NCBI GenBank assembly: GCA_937901915.1
Contig: CALGUD010000032.1
Span: 1 to 15,071, forward strand
Direction: 5' to 3'
DNA from: an uncultured Flavobacteriaceae bacterium
GTDB taxonomy: Bacteria; Bacteroidota; Bacteroidia; Flavobacteriales; Flavobacteriaceae
Length of the DNA stretch: 15,071 nucleotides
Numbering within the stretch: position 1 is the stretch's first letter; each line of letters starts with the position of its first letter. Below, in pieces: positions 1-7,972 of this stretch. The translations under genes were made by a program, and so were the position numbers. A model generated the notes under the pieces. That model did not search any database and was not told the origin of the DNA. It worked only from the letters and a program-made list of their open reading frames with translations.

Positions 1-409
1 CTTCTTTATCAATTAAATCTGTGAACTTACCATTATAACGAGTGGCCTTTACAAGATGATTATCTATCCAATGGTAATTTCCGCCTCTTGGTTTTCCCAT
101 TACCATTCCATGATATTTAAAACCATGTTTGTTTAACCAATCTTCAGTTACTTTTCTATGAGCTTCTGTCCTTGAGGTAAAGAAACAAATAATATGTCCT
201 TCATCATACCATCTGTTCAGTGTTTCTAATGCATCGGGGTACACTTGTGCTGTTGCCATTCTTTCAGGCTCTTCATTTGGAATATCATCACAAATTGTGC
301 CATCGATATCAATTAAATAATTTTTAATACCTTCAGGTAAAACCGGGCTTACATGTTCTCCCGCCTCTACTTTGTCATGCAGTAACTTGTCTACTTCTTC
401 TTTGTTCAT
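1..409 (-). CDS. HAD-superfamily phosphatase-like protein, 3' end cut by the window
   Basis: The 136 readable residues begin at an ATG 19 nt after the stop of the upstream iron-sulfur gene, and the frame is still open at the window edge. HAD motif I is DIDGT (Asp34 and Asp36), motif II is the FFTSR segment with Ser79 or Thr78, Lys106 sits in GKPRGG, and Asp116 in HWIDNH fits the acidic motif. This is the catalytic set of a Mg-dependent Asp-nucleophile phosphohydrolase; the substrate cannot be read from the sequence. From memory, close flavobacterial proteins of about 145 residues are sometimes labelled phosphoheptose isomerase, which does not fit these motifs; if that length holds, only about ten residues are missing. 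No signal peptide is visible, so it is probably cytoplasmic. It is the last visible gene of the amidase-MlaD-Fe-S operon. Confidence 0.85.
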   Translation of the reverse strand, partial: MNKEEVDKLLHDKVEAGEHVSPVLPEGIKNYLIDIDGTICDDIPNEEPERMATAQVYPDALETLNRWYDEGHIICFFTSRTEAHRKVTEDWLNKHGFKYHGMVMGKPRGGNYHWIDNHLVKATRYNGKFTDLIDKE

Positions 410-428
410 TTTAATAAATATTAGTTTG

Positions 429-1754
429 CTATTCGTCTTTCCAATTTAATCTATCCATTTGATTGTATGGCCATGGAGCACCATTATTTTCAACATTCGT
501 CATCATATTATTAAGTTCCATTGGCGCTGCAGACTGCTCCATAACCAGATATCTACGCATATCCATGATGATTGACAGCGGATCAATGCTAACAGGGCAA
601 ACTTCTACACAGGCACTGCATGTTGTGCACGCCCAAAGTTCTTCCCGCAAAATATAATCATCCAGTAATTGTTTTCCATCATCTACAAAACTACCATTCT
701 TATCAATATTCTTACCTACTTCTTCTAATCTGTCGCGGGTATCCATCATAATCTTACGTGGCGACAGTTTTTTTCCTGTTTGACTGGCCGGACACTCACT
801 TGTACATCGTCCGCATTCCGTACATGTATAAGCGCTCATTAACTGAAACCAGTTCAGGTCTGTTACATCAGAAGCTCCGAATTTCTCGGGAACTGCTTCT
901 GCTTCTCCACCTTCGGGAACTGCAAACGGATCGTTTGTAGGATCCATCATTAATTTTACTTCATTTGTAACAGATTCCAGGTTCTTAAATTGTCCGAGCG
1001 GGGTTAACTTGGCATACCAAGTGTTCGGAAATGCAAGCAAAATATGTAAATGTTTTGAAAAATACAGGTAATTAAGGAAAATTAATATCCCTATTATATG
1101 CAACCACCATGCCGTTCGTTCAATTATAATAAGTGTAGATTGTGAAAAATCCTGAAAAACAGGCAGTAAAAACTGGCTCACAGGAAAAGAGCCCGCTTGG
1201 GTATAATATGGCGTATCCATAAGTTGAAGTTGGTAGTCCGCTCCGTTCATGGTTAAGAAGAGTACCATGAGAACAGCTTCAAAATACAAAATAATATCTG
1301 CATCATATTTGGGCCATCCCTTTATTTCGCGAAACCAGAAACGTTTTAACCTGATTATGTTCCTGCGTACCCAGAATATAGTTACAGACACTATTACCAA
1401 AATTGCCAGAATTTCAAAAGAAGCAATCAGAACATCATATGTAATGCCCATAAATGCAAAAACACGATGTGTTCCGAAAAGTCCGTCTATAATAATTTCA
1501 AGAACTTCAACATTTATAATTATAAATCCAACATATACAATTATATGCAAAAATCCTGCTATTGGACGCACTACCATTTTCTTCTGGCCAAGTGCAATAA
1601 TTGCCATGTTTTTCCAGCGTTGTGCCTTATTATCGGTACGGTCTAAATCTCTACCTAACCTTATATTCCTGACAATTTTCCGGATATTTTTTGCAAAATA
1701 ACCGAGTCCTAGCACTAATATGATGCCAAAAAGTATGTTAGGTATAATATTCAT
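429..1754 (-). CDS. Membrane-bound (Fe-S) oxidoreductase, two [4Fe-4S] clusters, HdrC/NarI-like
   Basis: This 441-residue protein has two parts. The N-terminal 240 residues are a membrane domain with about five hydrophobic helices (near 4-22, 68-90, 107-130, 153-170 and 212-232). It carries histidines at 70, 96, 219, 235 and 237 that could ligate haem b, as in NarI or HdrE-type subunits. The C-terminal part is a soluble ferredoxin-like domain with two complete cysteine sets: C311, C314, C317, C321 and C376, C379, C382, C386, each followed by proline. Family knowledge suggests electron transfer between the quinone pool and a cytoplasmic partner, often a CCG-domain HdrB/GlpC-like protein; no such partner is seen here, though it may lie left of the window. 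It starts 14 nt after the mlaD-like stop, so the two are co-transcribed. The physiological donor and acceptor are unknown. Confidence 0.85.
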   Translation of the reverse strand: MNIIPNILFGIILVLGLGYFAKNIRKIVRNIRLGRDLDRTDNKAQRWKNMAIIALGQKKMVVRPIAGFLHIIVYVGFIIINVEVLEIIIDGLFGTHRVFAFMGITYDVLIASFEILAILVIVSVTIFWVRRNIIRLKRFWFREIKGWPKYDADIILYFEAVLMVLFLTMNGADYQLQLMDTPYYTQAGSFPVSQFLLPVFQDFSQSTLIIIERTAWWLHIIGILIFLNYLYFSKHLHILLAFPNTWYAKLTPLGQFKNLESVTNEVKLMMDPTNDPFAVPEGGEAEAVPEKFGASDVTDLNWFQLMSAYTCTECGRCTSECPASQTGKKLSPRKIMMDTRDRLEEVGKNIDKNGSFVDDGKQLLDDYILREELWACTTCSACVEVCPVSIDPLSIIMDMRRYLVMEQSAAPMELNNMMTNVENNGAPWPYNQMDRLNWKDE

Positions 1755-1768
1755 TATTGATCTACATT

Positions 1769-2728
1769 TTACTCATCCTGTAATATGGGGTCCTCATCGG
1801 GTTCTACATAATCCTTCTGTCTTTTTCCAAAAAGAGAAAAATGAACATACCTTTTAGGATTAAGTCTCATATCCTGTAAAAGCAGCTCTAACTGGCCTGA
1901 AGCGTCTGAGAGGTTATTATACAATTCCTTATCCTTAAGCAGCTTTCCCATGGAACCATCGCCGTTTTCAATATTGTTAAGGATTTTATCAAGGTTGGAC
2001 ATTGAATTTTCCAGGTCTTTAACAACTTTCCCGAAATCGGCTTCATTTAAGCTGTTTCCAAGCTTTGAAAATTGCTTGGTCATACTGGCAATATTAGTAA
2101 CCGAACTATCTAATTTGCCTTTGTTTTCTGTTAAAAAAGAATTTAATACTATGGATGAGCTTTTAAAGCTGGAAACAGTTGTATTTAAATCGGCAATAAC
2201 ATTTCTTAAATTTTCCTGTGTATCTTTATCTAAAACATCATTGAAACCAACCAACACAGAATCAGCATTTACCATCATGTTTTCAATTTTTTGCTGTAAG
2301 GGTGCAAGTTGCCTGGTAACCAAATCTGTTAATCCGGGCTTGGTTGATGAAGGCAATGTATCACCTGACTCTGCCAATTCGCCTTCAAAATCAGGTAAAA
2401 TCTGTATGCTTTTGCCTCCAATAATACCAGTGTCGTAAATTTCAGCAATGCTGTTTTTTGAAAATTCGAATTCACTATCTACAGTAAATGACACTATAAG
2501 CAGGCCATCTTTATCATGAAATTTAATAGAGGTAATTTTGCCTACCTGAAACCCATTTATTGTTACAGGGGTAGCCGGCGCCAATCCACCAACATTATCA
2601 TAAAGAGCATAGTATTTTCGGCTTTTATCGAAGATGGGTTTTGATTTAAGATAATTAAATCCCAAGATAAAAAGTAGAATACCTCCTAATACTATTATTG
2701 CTGTTTTAACTTCTCTGGATACTTTCAA
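1769..2728 (-). CDS. MCE/MlaD family lipid-transport protein
   Basis: The protein has 319 residues. A single N-terminal membrane helix lies at about residues 8-25, followed by an MCE/MlaD domain at about 38-115. That domain contains the typical YDNVGGLAPATPV segment and the turn around GIIGGKSIQI. A long helical, coiled-coil-prone tail (about 135-290) follows, and the C-terminus is charged (YVEPDEDPILQDE). MlaD-type proteins form hexameric rings in the periplasm that bind phospholipids and pass them between inner and outer membrane. In this phylum they are usually anchored in the inner membrane and work with an MlaE/MlaF-type permease and ATPase, neither of which is in this window. The gene follows the amidase by 53 nt, and that gap holds a candidate promoter of its own. 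The family is clear; direction of transport and cargo are not. Confidence 0.88.
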   Translation of the reverse strand: MKVSREVKTAIIVLGGILLFILGFNYLKSKPIFDKSRKYYALYDNVGGLAPATPVTINGFQVGKITSIKFHDKDGLLIVSFTVDSEFEFSKNSIAEIYDTGIIGGKSIQILPDFEGELAESGDTLPSSTKPGLTDLVTRQLAPLQQKIENMMVNADSVLVGFNDVLDKDTQENLRNVIADLNTTVSSFKSSSIVLNSFLTENKGKLDSSVTNIASMTKQFSKLGNSLNEADFGKVVKDLENSMSNLDKILNNIENGDGSMGKLLKDKELYNNLSDASGQLELLLQDMRLNPKRYVHFSLFGKRQKDYVEPDEDPILQDE

Positions 2729-2750
2729 AAGCTATTTTTTTGGTAAGAAA

Positions 2751-2758
2751 CAAAATTA
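2751..2758 (-). promoter_or_regulatory. Candidate Bacteroidota -7 box before the MlaD-like gene
   Basis: Read on the minus strand the bases are TAATTTTG, an exact match to TAnnTTTG. The box ends 22 nt before the MlaD-like ATG, leaving a leader of about 15 nt. No convincing -33 TTG element is visible at the expected distance, so this is a moderate call. It would give the three downstream genes expression independent of the amidase. Confidence 0.4.
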
Positions 2759-2781
2759 GAAATTATTTCGATAGAAACGCT

Positions 2782-3987
2782 CTAATTTGAATTTGATTTT
2801 AATGCGTCTGCAAGACTGATTCGTTCTCCGTTTTTAAAAGCTACAATATAACTTGAAGCATAACCCGCTTCAATAGCTTTTTCTTTAAGCTTCAGGGCAT
2901 CATCATAATTAACAGAGGCGCCATAAAAATACCTGTAAAAATCTTTTCCTTCTTCTACAGATACTGAATGTAACCCATTAAAATTAGAAGATATTAAATC
3001 AATTTCATTAGAACTTGCCGCAATCTGCACTTTATAAAAAACATCACTTTCTGAAATCTCATCCCCGGTTATCACCTTTTCAATAATTTGTGATGTTTCT
3101 TGTATTGAAACCCGGTTACTTTTGATTGATAGTTCATCATCTGAAATTTCTGATAACACATCATTTCTTATTTCAAACTGAATATCATCTCCTACATTTT
3201 CATCCAAATAGCTTTTATAGCTTAAAATTGCACTCACTATATTTCGTGCAAAAGAATTCTGCCCTTCTTTTGATAATAAATAATTTCTCTCATTTTTATT
3301 TGTTATAAAACCGGTTTCTATGAGTACACTGGGCATATACGTTTGATGCAGAACTATAAATCCGGCAGCTTTTACCCCCCTGCTTTTTCTATTTAAGTTA
3401 ATTGCAAAATTATCTTCTATGATTTTTGCCAGAATAATACTCTGATCTAAAAATTGTTCTTGTTCAATTTCGAGGCCTATAAAAGATTCCGGGGAATTAA
3501 TATCATATCCGGCATAATTAACCTCATGGTTTTCCTCAAGATAAATTACTTCATTTTCCGCTTTTGCTACTTCAAAATTTTGTTTGCTGGCATGTAAGCC
3601 CAGAACGTAAGTCTCACTACCATGAGCCTGGCTACTGTGTGCATTACAATGAACAGATACAAAAAGATCTGCTTTTGCCTTATTAGCTATTTCCCCTCTT
3701 TTATAAAGGTTTACAAAAACATCTGATGATCGGGTATAAACTACTTTAATTTTCGGGTTCTTTTCCAATTCTTTACCAACTAATTGAACTATTCTTAACG
3801 CTACATCTTTCTCATAATATACATTTTTGCCATCACGAGCAACTTTACCGGGATCATGTCCTCCATGCCCTGCATCCAAAACAACAACAAAAACGTCATC
3901 TTTGGCTTGTTTTTTGTGAAAAGAAAAAGACGAAAACACAAAAAATAATGTTAATAAAAGAAAGCCTGTTCTTAAAATGTATTTCAT
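2782..3987 (-). CDS. N-acetylmuramoyl-L-alanine amidase (Amidase_3) with C-terminal SPOR domain
   Basis: This is a periplasmic zinc amidase that cleaves the bond between N-acetylmuramic acid and the stem peptide, probably during daughter-cell separation. Starting from the ATG at 3987 gives 401 residues; an in-frame TTG two codons upstream is less likely. A signal peptide covers about residues 1-24. Zinc ligands are H41 (in LDAGHGG), E59 (YYEKD) and H113 (SVHCNAHSS), and the catalytic glutamate is E224 (VLIETGF). About 85 residues lie between the HCNAHSS motif and the segment leading to E224, in the place where E. coli AmiB/AmiC-type enzymes carry an autoinhibitory helix. The C-terminus (about 315-395, from FYKVQIAASS) looks like a SPOR domain, which binds denuded septal glycan strands. 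It heads the minus-strand operon and is divergent from lptD. Confidence 0.92.
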   Translation of the reverse strand: MKYILRTGFLLLTLFFVFSSFSFHKKQAKDDVFVVVLDAGHGGHDPGKVARDGKNVYYEKDVALRIVQLVGKELEKNPKIKVVYTRSSDVFVNLYKRGEIANKAKADLFVSVHCNAHSSQAHGSETYVLGLHASKQNFEVAKAENEVIYLEENHEVNYAGYDINSPESFIGLEIEQEQFLDQSIILAKIIEDNFAINLNRKSRGVKAAGFIVLHQTYMPSVLIETGFITNKNERNYLLSKEGQNSFARNIVSAILSYKSYLDENVGDDIQFEIRNDVLSEISDDELSIKSNRVSIQETSQIIEKVITGDEISESDVFYKVQIAASSNEIDLISSNFNGLHSVSVEEGKDFYRYFYGASVNYDDALKLKEKAIEAGYASSYIVAFKNGERISLADALKSNSN

Positions 3988-4074
3988 AATCAAATATTAA
4001 CTAATTACGGGTGTTGTACATAAGGTTAAATATTTTTTAATCTATATACAACGGACAAAAAAATATACGTAAGT
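3988..4074. promoter_or_regulatory. Divergent intergenic region between the amidase and lptD
   Basis: The 87-bp AT-rich gap must carry promoters in both directions. On the plus strand TAAGTTTG (4070-4077) matches the TAnnTTTG -7 box exactly, but it overlaps the TTG codon proposed as the lptD start, so one of the two readings is probably wrong. On the minus strand the nearest sequence is TAATATTTG, with one base too many between TA and TTTG. No clear -33 element was found for either. Confidence 0.3.
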
Positions 4075-6825
4075 TTGACACGTCAAAAATTGAGCCATTC
4101 TTGTACAAAAATAGGATTTAAAGCTTTGCTAACAAAAAAACCTCATACACTTTTAGCACTATTTTTACTGTTTTTCGGTCATTTTTTAAATGCACAGGAA
4201 ATACCTGTTGAAGAACCCGTAAATGTAGAGGCAGAAAAAGATACAATTTCAATTCCGGTAAGTGAAGCACTTCCTAACCTTACAGTTGTAGATACTGTAC
4301 AAACTGACAGTATAGTTAATGACAGTATCGTTAATGATAGCGTAAAGAAACCTTTCCTCACCGATAAAATTAAATACAAGGCAAAAGATTATATGAGAAT
4401 GAGTAAAAAGGAGAATAAAATTCACCTTTATAATGAAGCCGAAGTATATTACGATACCTATGAACTCAAAGCAGGTGTTATTACCATAGACTACTCAAAG
4501 AACGAAGTTCACGCAGGACGATTAAAGGATTCAGCGGGTAATTACAGTCAAATACCTTATTTTAAGCAAGGTTCACAGATTGTTGAACCAGATTCCATAC
4601 GTTTTAATTTTGATTCCAAAAAAGCTTTGATATGGAATTCCAGGTCCGAACAATCCATTGGTGAGTCTATGAATGTAAATGCAGAAATCACTAAAAAGGA
4701 AAATGACTCTGTATATTTTTTATATGAAGGTAAATTAACTACCTCCAGTAACCCTGAGAATCCTGATTATTACATTCGTGTACGAAAAGCGAAATTTGTG
4801 CCCAAAAAGAAAGTTATAGCAGGATTCAGTAATATGTATATTGCAGACGTACCTACCCCCATTGCATTGCCATTCGCTTACTTTCCTATGACCAATGAAA
4901 GAAGATCCGGGATTTTATTTCCAACTTTTGGTGAAAGAAATAATCGGGGATATTTTTTGCAAAATGGTGGATATTACTTTGCCATCAGTGACTATTTTGA
5001 CCTGGCTATTTTGGGTGATTATTATACCAATGGAAGTTATGGATTAAGAGGTGAGTCAGCTTATGCTTTACGTTATAAGTTCAGAGGTAATTTCAGGGTA
5101 CGTTATGAAAACCTGGTGAACAGTCAAAAAGGTTTTCCTGAATATTCGCGAAGTACTATTTATAATATCCAATGGACTCATGGTCAGGATGCCAAAGCAA
5201 ACCCTAATTCGAGACTTTCTGCATCTGTTAACCTGGGTAGTAGCCAATATTATTCACAGTCTGTAAATCAGCTAAATACAGCCAATTTTTTGAATAATAC
5301 CCTGTCATCTTCTGTTTCATATTCAAAAACATTTCCGGCATACCCATCAGTAAATCTGAGTTTAACTGCAACGCATTCTCAGAATACGAATACAGAAAAG
5401 ATTAATATGACCCTACCTACTTTCCAGGGAAACATGGAAAGGATATTCCCTTTTGCTTCTAAAGACGGGATTAAAAAAGGGATTATACAAAATATTAATT
5501 TTCAATATAATCTAAGAGCTGAAAACAGAATAGAAACAGTAGATTCACTCTTCTTTAAAAAAGGAATGTTTGATGATGCTAAAAATGGAGTAAAGCACTC
5601 AATTCCCCTAAGCACAAACTTTAAAATTTTTAAGTTTTTTAGTGTGAGTATGGGAACTAATTATGAAGAAACCTGGCAATTCAAAACAATTGAACGGAAT
5701 GATTATGATGAAATTTTGGAAGAAGCCACAATTGATACAATAAATGGGTTTGAGAGGTTTAATAAATACAACTTCAACACGAGCATCGGAACCACAATTT
5801 ATGGAACTTTTAATTTCAGGGAAGACAGAAAAATACAGGCTATCCGCCATGTCATGAGACCATCCGTGAGTTATGGATATGCTCCGGAATTTGAACATTT
5901 TTATGATGAATATATTGATGAGTTTGGAGAAATAAGGCAGTATACTCGTTTTCAGGGTGGGATATTCGGAGTGCCAAGCCTGGGTAAATCCAATAGCATG
6001 GGGATTTCCCTTAGCAATGTACTTGAAGCAAAGGTAACGGACAGAGACACCACTGCTACTGAAGCTAAAAAAATCACCCTGTTAAATAACCTCAATTTTA
6101 GCACAGCTTATAATTTTGAAGCCGATTCCCTTTCATGGAACCCGGTTCGGATGACTGGCGGAACCTCATTTTTTCAAAATAAAATGAGTGTAAACTTCGG
6201 AGCTACTTTAGATCCTTATGCTATTGACCCCGACGGTAAAAAAATTGATGTTTTTAACATAGATAATGGTGGAAGCTTATTCAGGCTTACCAATGCAAAT
6301 ATGAATGTGAGTTACTCTTTTTCTAATGAATCCTTTAAAAAAGGTGGAAGCTCTAAACCAGCCGATAATACACCCAGCGGGGGGAGAAGCGACGACCTAT
6401 TCGGGGATGCTCAAAGTTTCACAGATGTTGAACCCTTTGATGATGAAGAGTCCGAAGAGTCGGAAAAAGGCGAAAAAAAGTATTATAATGCAGCCATACC
6501 ATGGGATTTGAGAGTAGCCTATGCCCTGACCTATTCCAATCCAAACAGGCAAAATGAAATAACAAATAATTCCTTAATGTTCTCGGGAAATGTTCAGTTA
6601 ACACCCGACTGGAAAGTAGGTGTATCTTCCGGATACGATTTCAGGAATCATGGCTTTACATATACCCAATTAAGAATTAGCAGGGACTTAGACAGTTTCC
6701 GTTTTAATTTTAACTGGACACCCTTTGGACAAAGAGCTTCATGGAATTTCTTTATAGGTATAAAATCATCAATGCTTAGTGACCTTAAATGGGAACAACG
6801 ACGAGAACCAGACAGGCGACTGTAA
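4075..6825 (+). CDS. lptD: LptD, outer-membrane LPS-assembly protein (Bacteroidota type)
   Basis: This 916-residue protein inserts lipopolysaccharide into the outer leaflet of the outer membrane. After a signal peptide (hydrophobic stretch about residues 25-37, likely cleaved after Ala40 in FLNAQE) comes a low-complexity acidic stretch. An OstA/LptA-like jellyroll follows (about 105-265, from KIHLYNEAEVYYDTYELKAG). The large remainder is a beta-barrel region rich in aromatic, alternating strands, with the family segment PIALPFAYFPMTNERRSGILFPTFG at about 260-285 marking the junction. A strongly acidic serine-rich linker sits at about 763-802, before the last barrel strands. There is no ATG before the signal peptide, so translation must use TTG; 4075 gives a full signal peptide, while TTG at 4090 or 4126 is possible. 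RidA follows 57 nt downstream. The LptE partner is not in the window. Confidence 0.88.
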   Translation: MTRQKLSHSCTKIGFKALLTKKPHTLLALFLLFFGHFLNAQEIPVEEPVNVEAEKDTISIPVSEALPNLTVVDTVQTDSIVNDSIVNDSVKKPFLTDKIKYKAKDYMRMSKKENKIHLYNEAEVYYDTYELKAGVITIDYSKNEVHAGRLKDSAGNYSQIPYFKQGSQIVEPDSIRFNFDSKKALIWNSRSEQSIGESMNVNAEITKKENDSVYFLYEGKLTTSSNPENPDYYIRVRKAKFVPKKKVIAGFSNMYIADVPTPIALPFAYFPMTNERRSGILFPTFGERNNRGYFLQNGGYYFAISDYFDLAILGDYYTNGSYGLRGESAYALRYKFRGNFRVRYENLVNSQKGFPEYSRSTIYNIQWTHGQDAKANPNSRLSASVNLGSSQYYSQSVNQLNTANFLNNTLSSSVSYSKTFPAYPSVNLSLTATHSQNTNTEKINMTLPTFQGNMERIFPFASKDGIKKGIIQNINFQYNLRAENRIETVDSLFFKKGMFDDAKNGVKHSIPLSTNFKIFKFFSVSMGTNYEETWQFKTIERNDYDEILEEATIDTINGFERFNKYNFNTSIGTTIYGTFNFREDRKIQAIRHVMRPSVSYGYAPEFEHFYDEYIDEFGEIRQYTRFQGGIFGVPSLGKSNSMGISLSNVLEAKVTDRDTTATEAKKITLLNNLNFSTAYNFEADSLSWNPVRMTGGTSFFQNKMSVNFGATLDPYAIDPDGKKIDVFNIDNGGSLFRLTNANMNVSYSFSNESFKKGGSSKPADNTPSGGRSDDLFGDAQSFTDVEPFDDEESEESEKGEKKYYNAAIPWDLRVAYALTYSNPNRQNEITNNSLMFSGNVQLTPDWKVGVSSGYDFRNHGFTYTQLRISRDLDSFRFNFNWTPFGQRASWNFFIGIKSSMLSDLKWEQRREPDRRL
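4306..4347 (+). repeat. 15-bp in-frame tandem repeat in the lptD N-terminal region
   Basis: Two 15-bp units (4306-4320 and 4321-4335) differ at one base, and a third partial unit runs to 4347. They encode DSIVN-DSIVN-DSVK just after the signal peptide, in a presumably disordered periplasmic linker. Copy number could vary between strains without breaking the frame. Confidence 0.7.
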
Positions 6826-6855
6826 TTTTCTACACCATACAAGCATAATTATTCA

Positions 6856-6863
6856 TAAATTTG
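6856..6863 (+). promoter_or_regulatory. Candidate -7 box before ridA
   Basis: TAAATTTG matches TAnnTTTG exactly and ends 19 nt before the ridA ATG. No -33 TTG is visible about 20 bp upstream. ridA may therefore be expressed on its own as well as by read-through from lptD. Confidence 0.33.
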
Positions 6864-6882
6864 ATATTAAATTGCATTTTTC

Positions 6883-7263
6883 ATGAAAACAATTATTAAA
6901 ACTGTTAACGCCCCTGCCCCTATTGGACCATATAACCAGGCCGTTCTTGCAGGCAATACATTATATCTTTCAGGACAGATAGGTTTAAACCCATCTACCG
7001 GTGAACTTGTTTTAAATTCCCTTAAAGAGGAAACCACCCAGGTAATGGAAAATTTAAAAGCTGTCCTTACAGCTGCCGGCTTGACCTTTGAAAATGTAGT
7101 AAAATCAACCATTTTTTTATCGGACATGAATAATTTTACTGAAATTAATAAAGTGTATTCCGAATACTTTAATGAAGAAAATGCCCCGGCCAGGGAAACT
7201 GTGGCCGTTGTAGGTCTGCCAAAAGCAGTGAATATTGAAATTTCAATGATAGCAGTTAAATAA
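6883..7263 (+). CDS. ridA: RidA family reactive-intermediate (enamine/imine) deaminase
   Basis: The 126-residue length is typical of the family. RidA trimers hydrolyse reactive 2-aminoacrylate and related enamines or imines made by PLP enzymes such as threonine/serine dehydratase, protecting other PLP enzymes in the cytoplasm. Family residues are visible: Tyr17 in IGPYNQA, Gly31 in YLSGQIG, Arg104 in APARETV (the carboxylate-binding arginine) and Glu119 in VNIEISMIAVK. The position corresponding to the active-site cysteine of E. coli TdcF/RidA is Thr106, a substitution also seen in many homologues. The ATG is unambiguous. It follows lptD by 57 nt, with no obvious functional link. A heptamer tandem repeat begins 2 nt after its stop codon. 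Confidence 0.93.
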   Translation: MKTIIKTVNAPAPIGPYNQAVLAGNTLYLSGQIGLNPSTGELVLNSLKEETTQVMENLKAVLTAAGLTFENVVKSTIFLSDMNNFTEINKVYSEYFNEENAPARETVAVVGLPKAVNIEISMIAVK

Positions 7264-7264
7264 T

Positions 7265-7328
<64 letters not shown>

Positions 7329-7355
7329 AAACTAACTTAACTACATGCACAGTAC

Positions 7356-7383
7356 CAATTTTTAATCTTTAATTTTCAATCAA
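7356..7383 (-). repeat. Degenerate AT-rich heptamer run downstream of the DUF4252 lipoprotein gene
   Basis: On the plus strand the bases divide into CAATTTT, TAATCTT, TAATTTT and CAATCAA, a 7-bp period in the same register as the array at 7265-7327. On the minus strand these read TTGATTG, AAAATTA, AAGATTA, AAAATTG and begin 6 nt after the stop of the leftward DUF4252 gene. The register match across the 28-bp interval between them could be chance. The run is short and low-complexity, so I hold it loosely. Confidence 0.5.
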
Positions 7384-7389
7384 ACATAG

Positions 7390-7932
7390 CTACCTCCCAA
7401 AAAACTGCTTTAACTCATTTAATCCTTCACCATTAATATTACCTGTATTTACAGCCTGTACAAGTTGCATCATATTTTCGGGCTTCATATTTTTCCCCAG
7501 TACCCTTACTAATGCAAAGCCATTCTCATCATCACTTCCAAATACAATAACTTCATCTATTGTATCATCATTCCCAATATATTTTACCACACCTGTCTGC
7601 TTACCATTATTGATGCGCATCAGTTCCTGATATTTTTTATTTTTCAGTATCTGGGTTATTTGGCTTTTTTCTTCATTAAAAGTTGCTTTGTCAGCACCCT
7701 TTAACTTAAATGCGAGTACATTTAATTTTTCTACAGACTCATAGGCTTGTTGTTGTTCATCTGTGAGTTCTGCATCCGTTATTTTAATCACATTTGCCGG
7801 AATAGTTAACGAAATAAAATTGGGGCTCTCTGATTTATTTACATAATACTTCTGAAGACTGGGTTCATTACTACACGAAACAATAATGAAAACTAAAATA
7901 GTAACTGTTGCGATCTTTTTGATTGATTTCAT
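7390..7932 (-). CDS. DUF4252 domain lipoprotein
   Basis: The protein has 180 residues. A type II signal peptide ends in FIIVSC, with lipidated Cys20. The rest is a small alpha/beta domain resembling its upstream neighbour, notably the ELMR(I/V)xxG motif (around residue 103) and the following strand with VDEVIVF-like character. I assign it to DUF4252, a Bacteroidota family of unknown function usually found beside ECF sigma genes. It is the last gene of the sigma/anti-sigma operon, separated from the previous DUF4252 gene by 87 nt that contain a hairpin. The lipid anchor suggests it sits on a membrane facing the periplasm or surface, where it could report envelope state, but that role is inference. 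Confidence 0.78.
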   Translation of the reverse strand: MKSIKKIATVTILVFIIVSCSNEPSLQKYYVNKSESPNFISLTIPANVIKITDAELTDEQQQAYESVEKLNVLAFKLKGADKATFNEEKSQITQILKNKKYQELMRINNGKQTGVVKYIGNDDTIDEVIVFGSDDENGFALVRVLGKNMKPENMMQLVQAVNTGNINGEGLNELKQFFGR

Positions 7933-7972
7933 ATTTACTGTTTTATTGTTTTTTATTTTTTATGTCAGACTG

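Noticed and set aside
1249..1701. 150-codon plus-strand open frame opposite the Fe-S oxidoreductase
   Set aside because: It is the mirror of a well-conserved cysteine-motif gene on the other strand, has no recognisable domain, and matches the antisense composition of a membrane-protein gene.
1950..2438. 162-codon plus-strand open frame opposite the MlaD-like gene
   Set aside because: Antisense shadow of a clear MCE-family gene, with no start context or domain of its own.
3988..3993. TTG start two codons upstream of the amidase ATG
   Set aside because: The ATG at 3987 already starts a normal signal peptide with Lys2, so the TTG extension is unnecessary.
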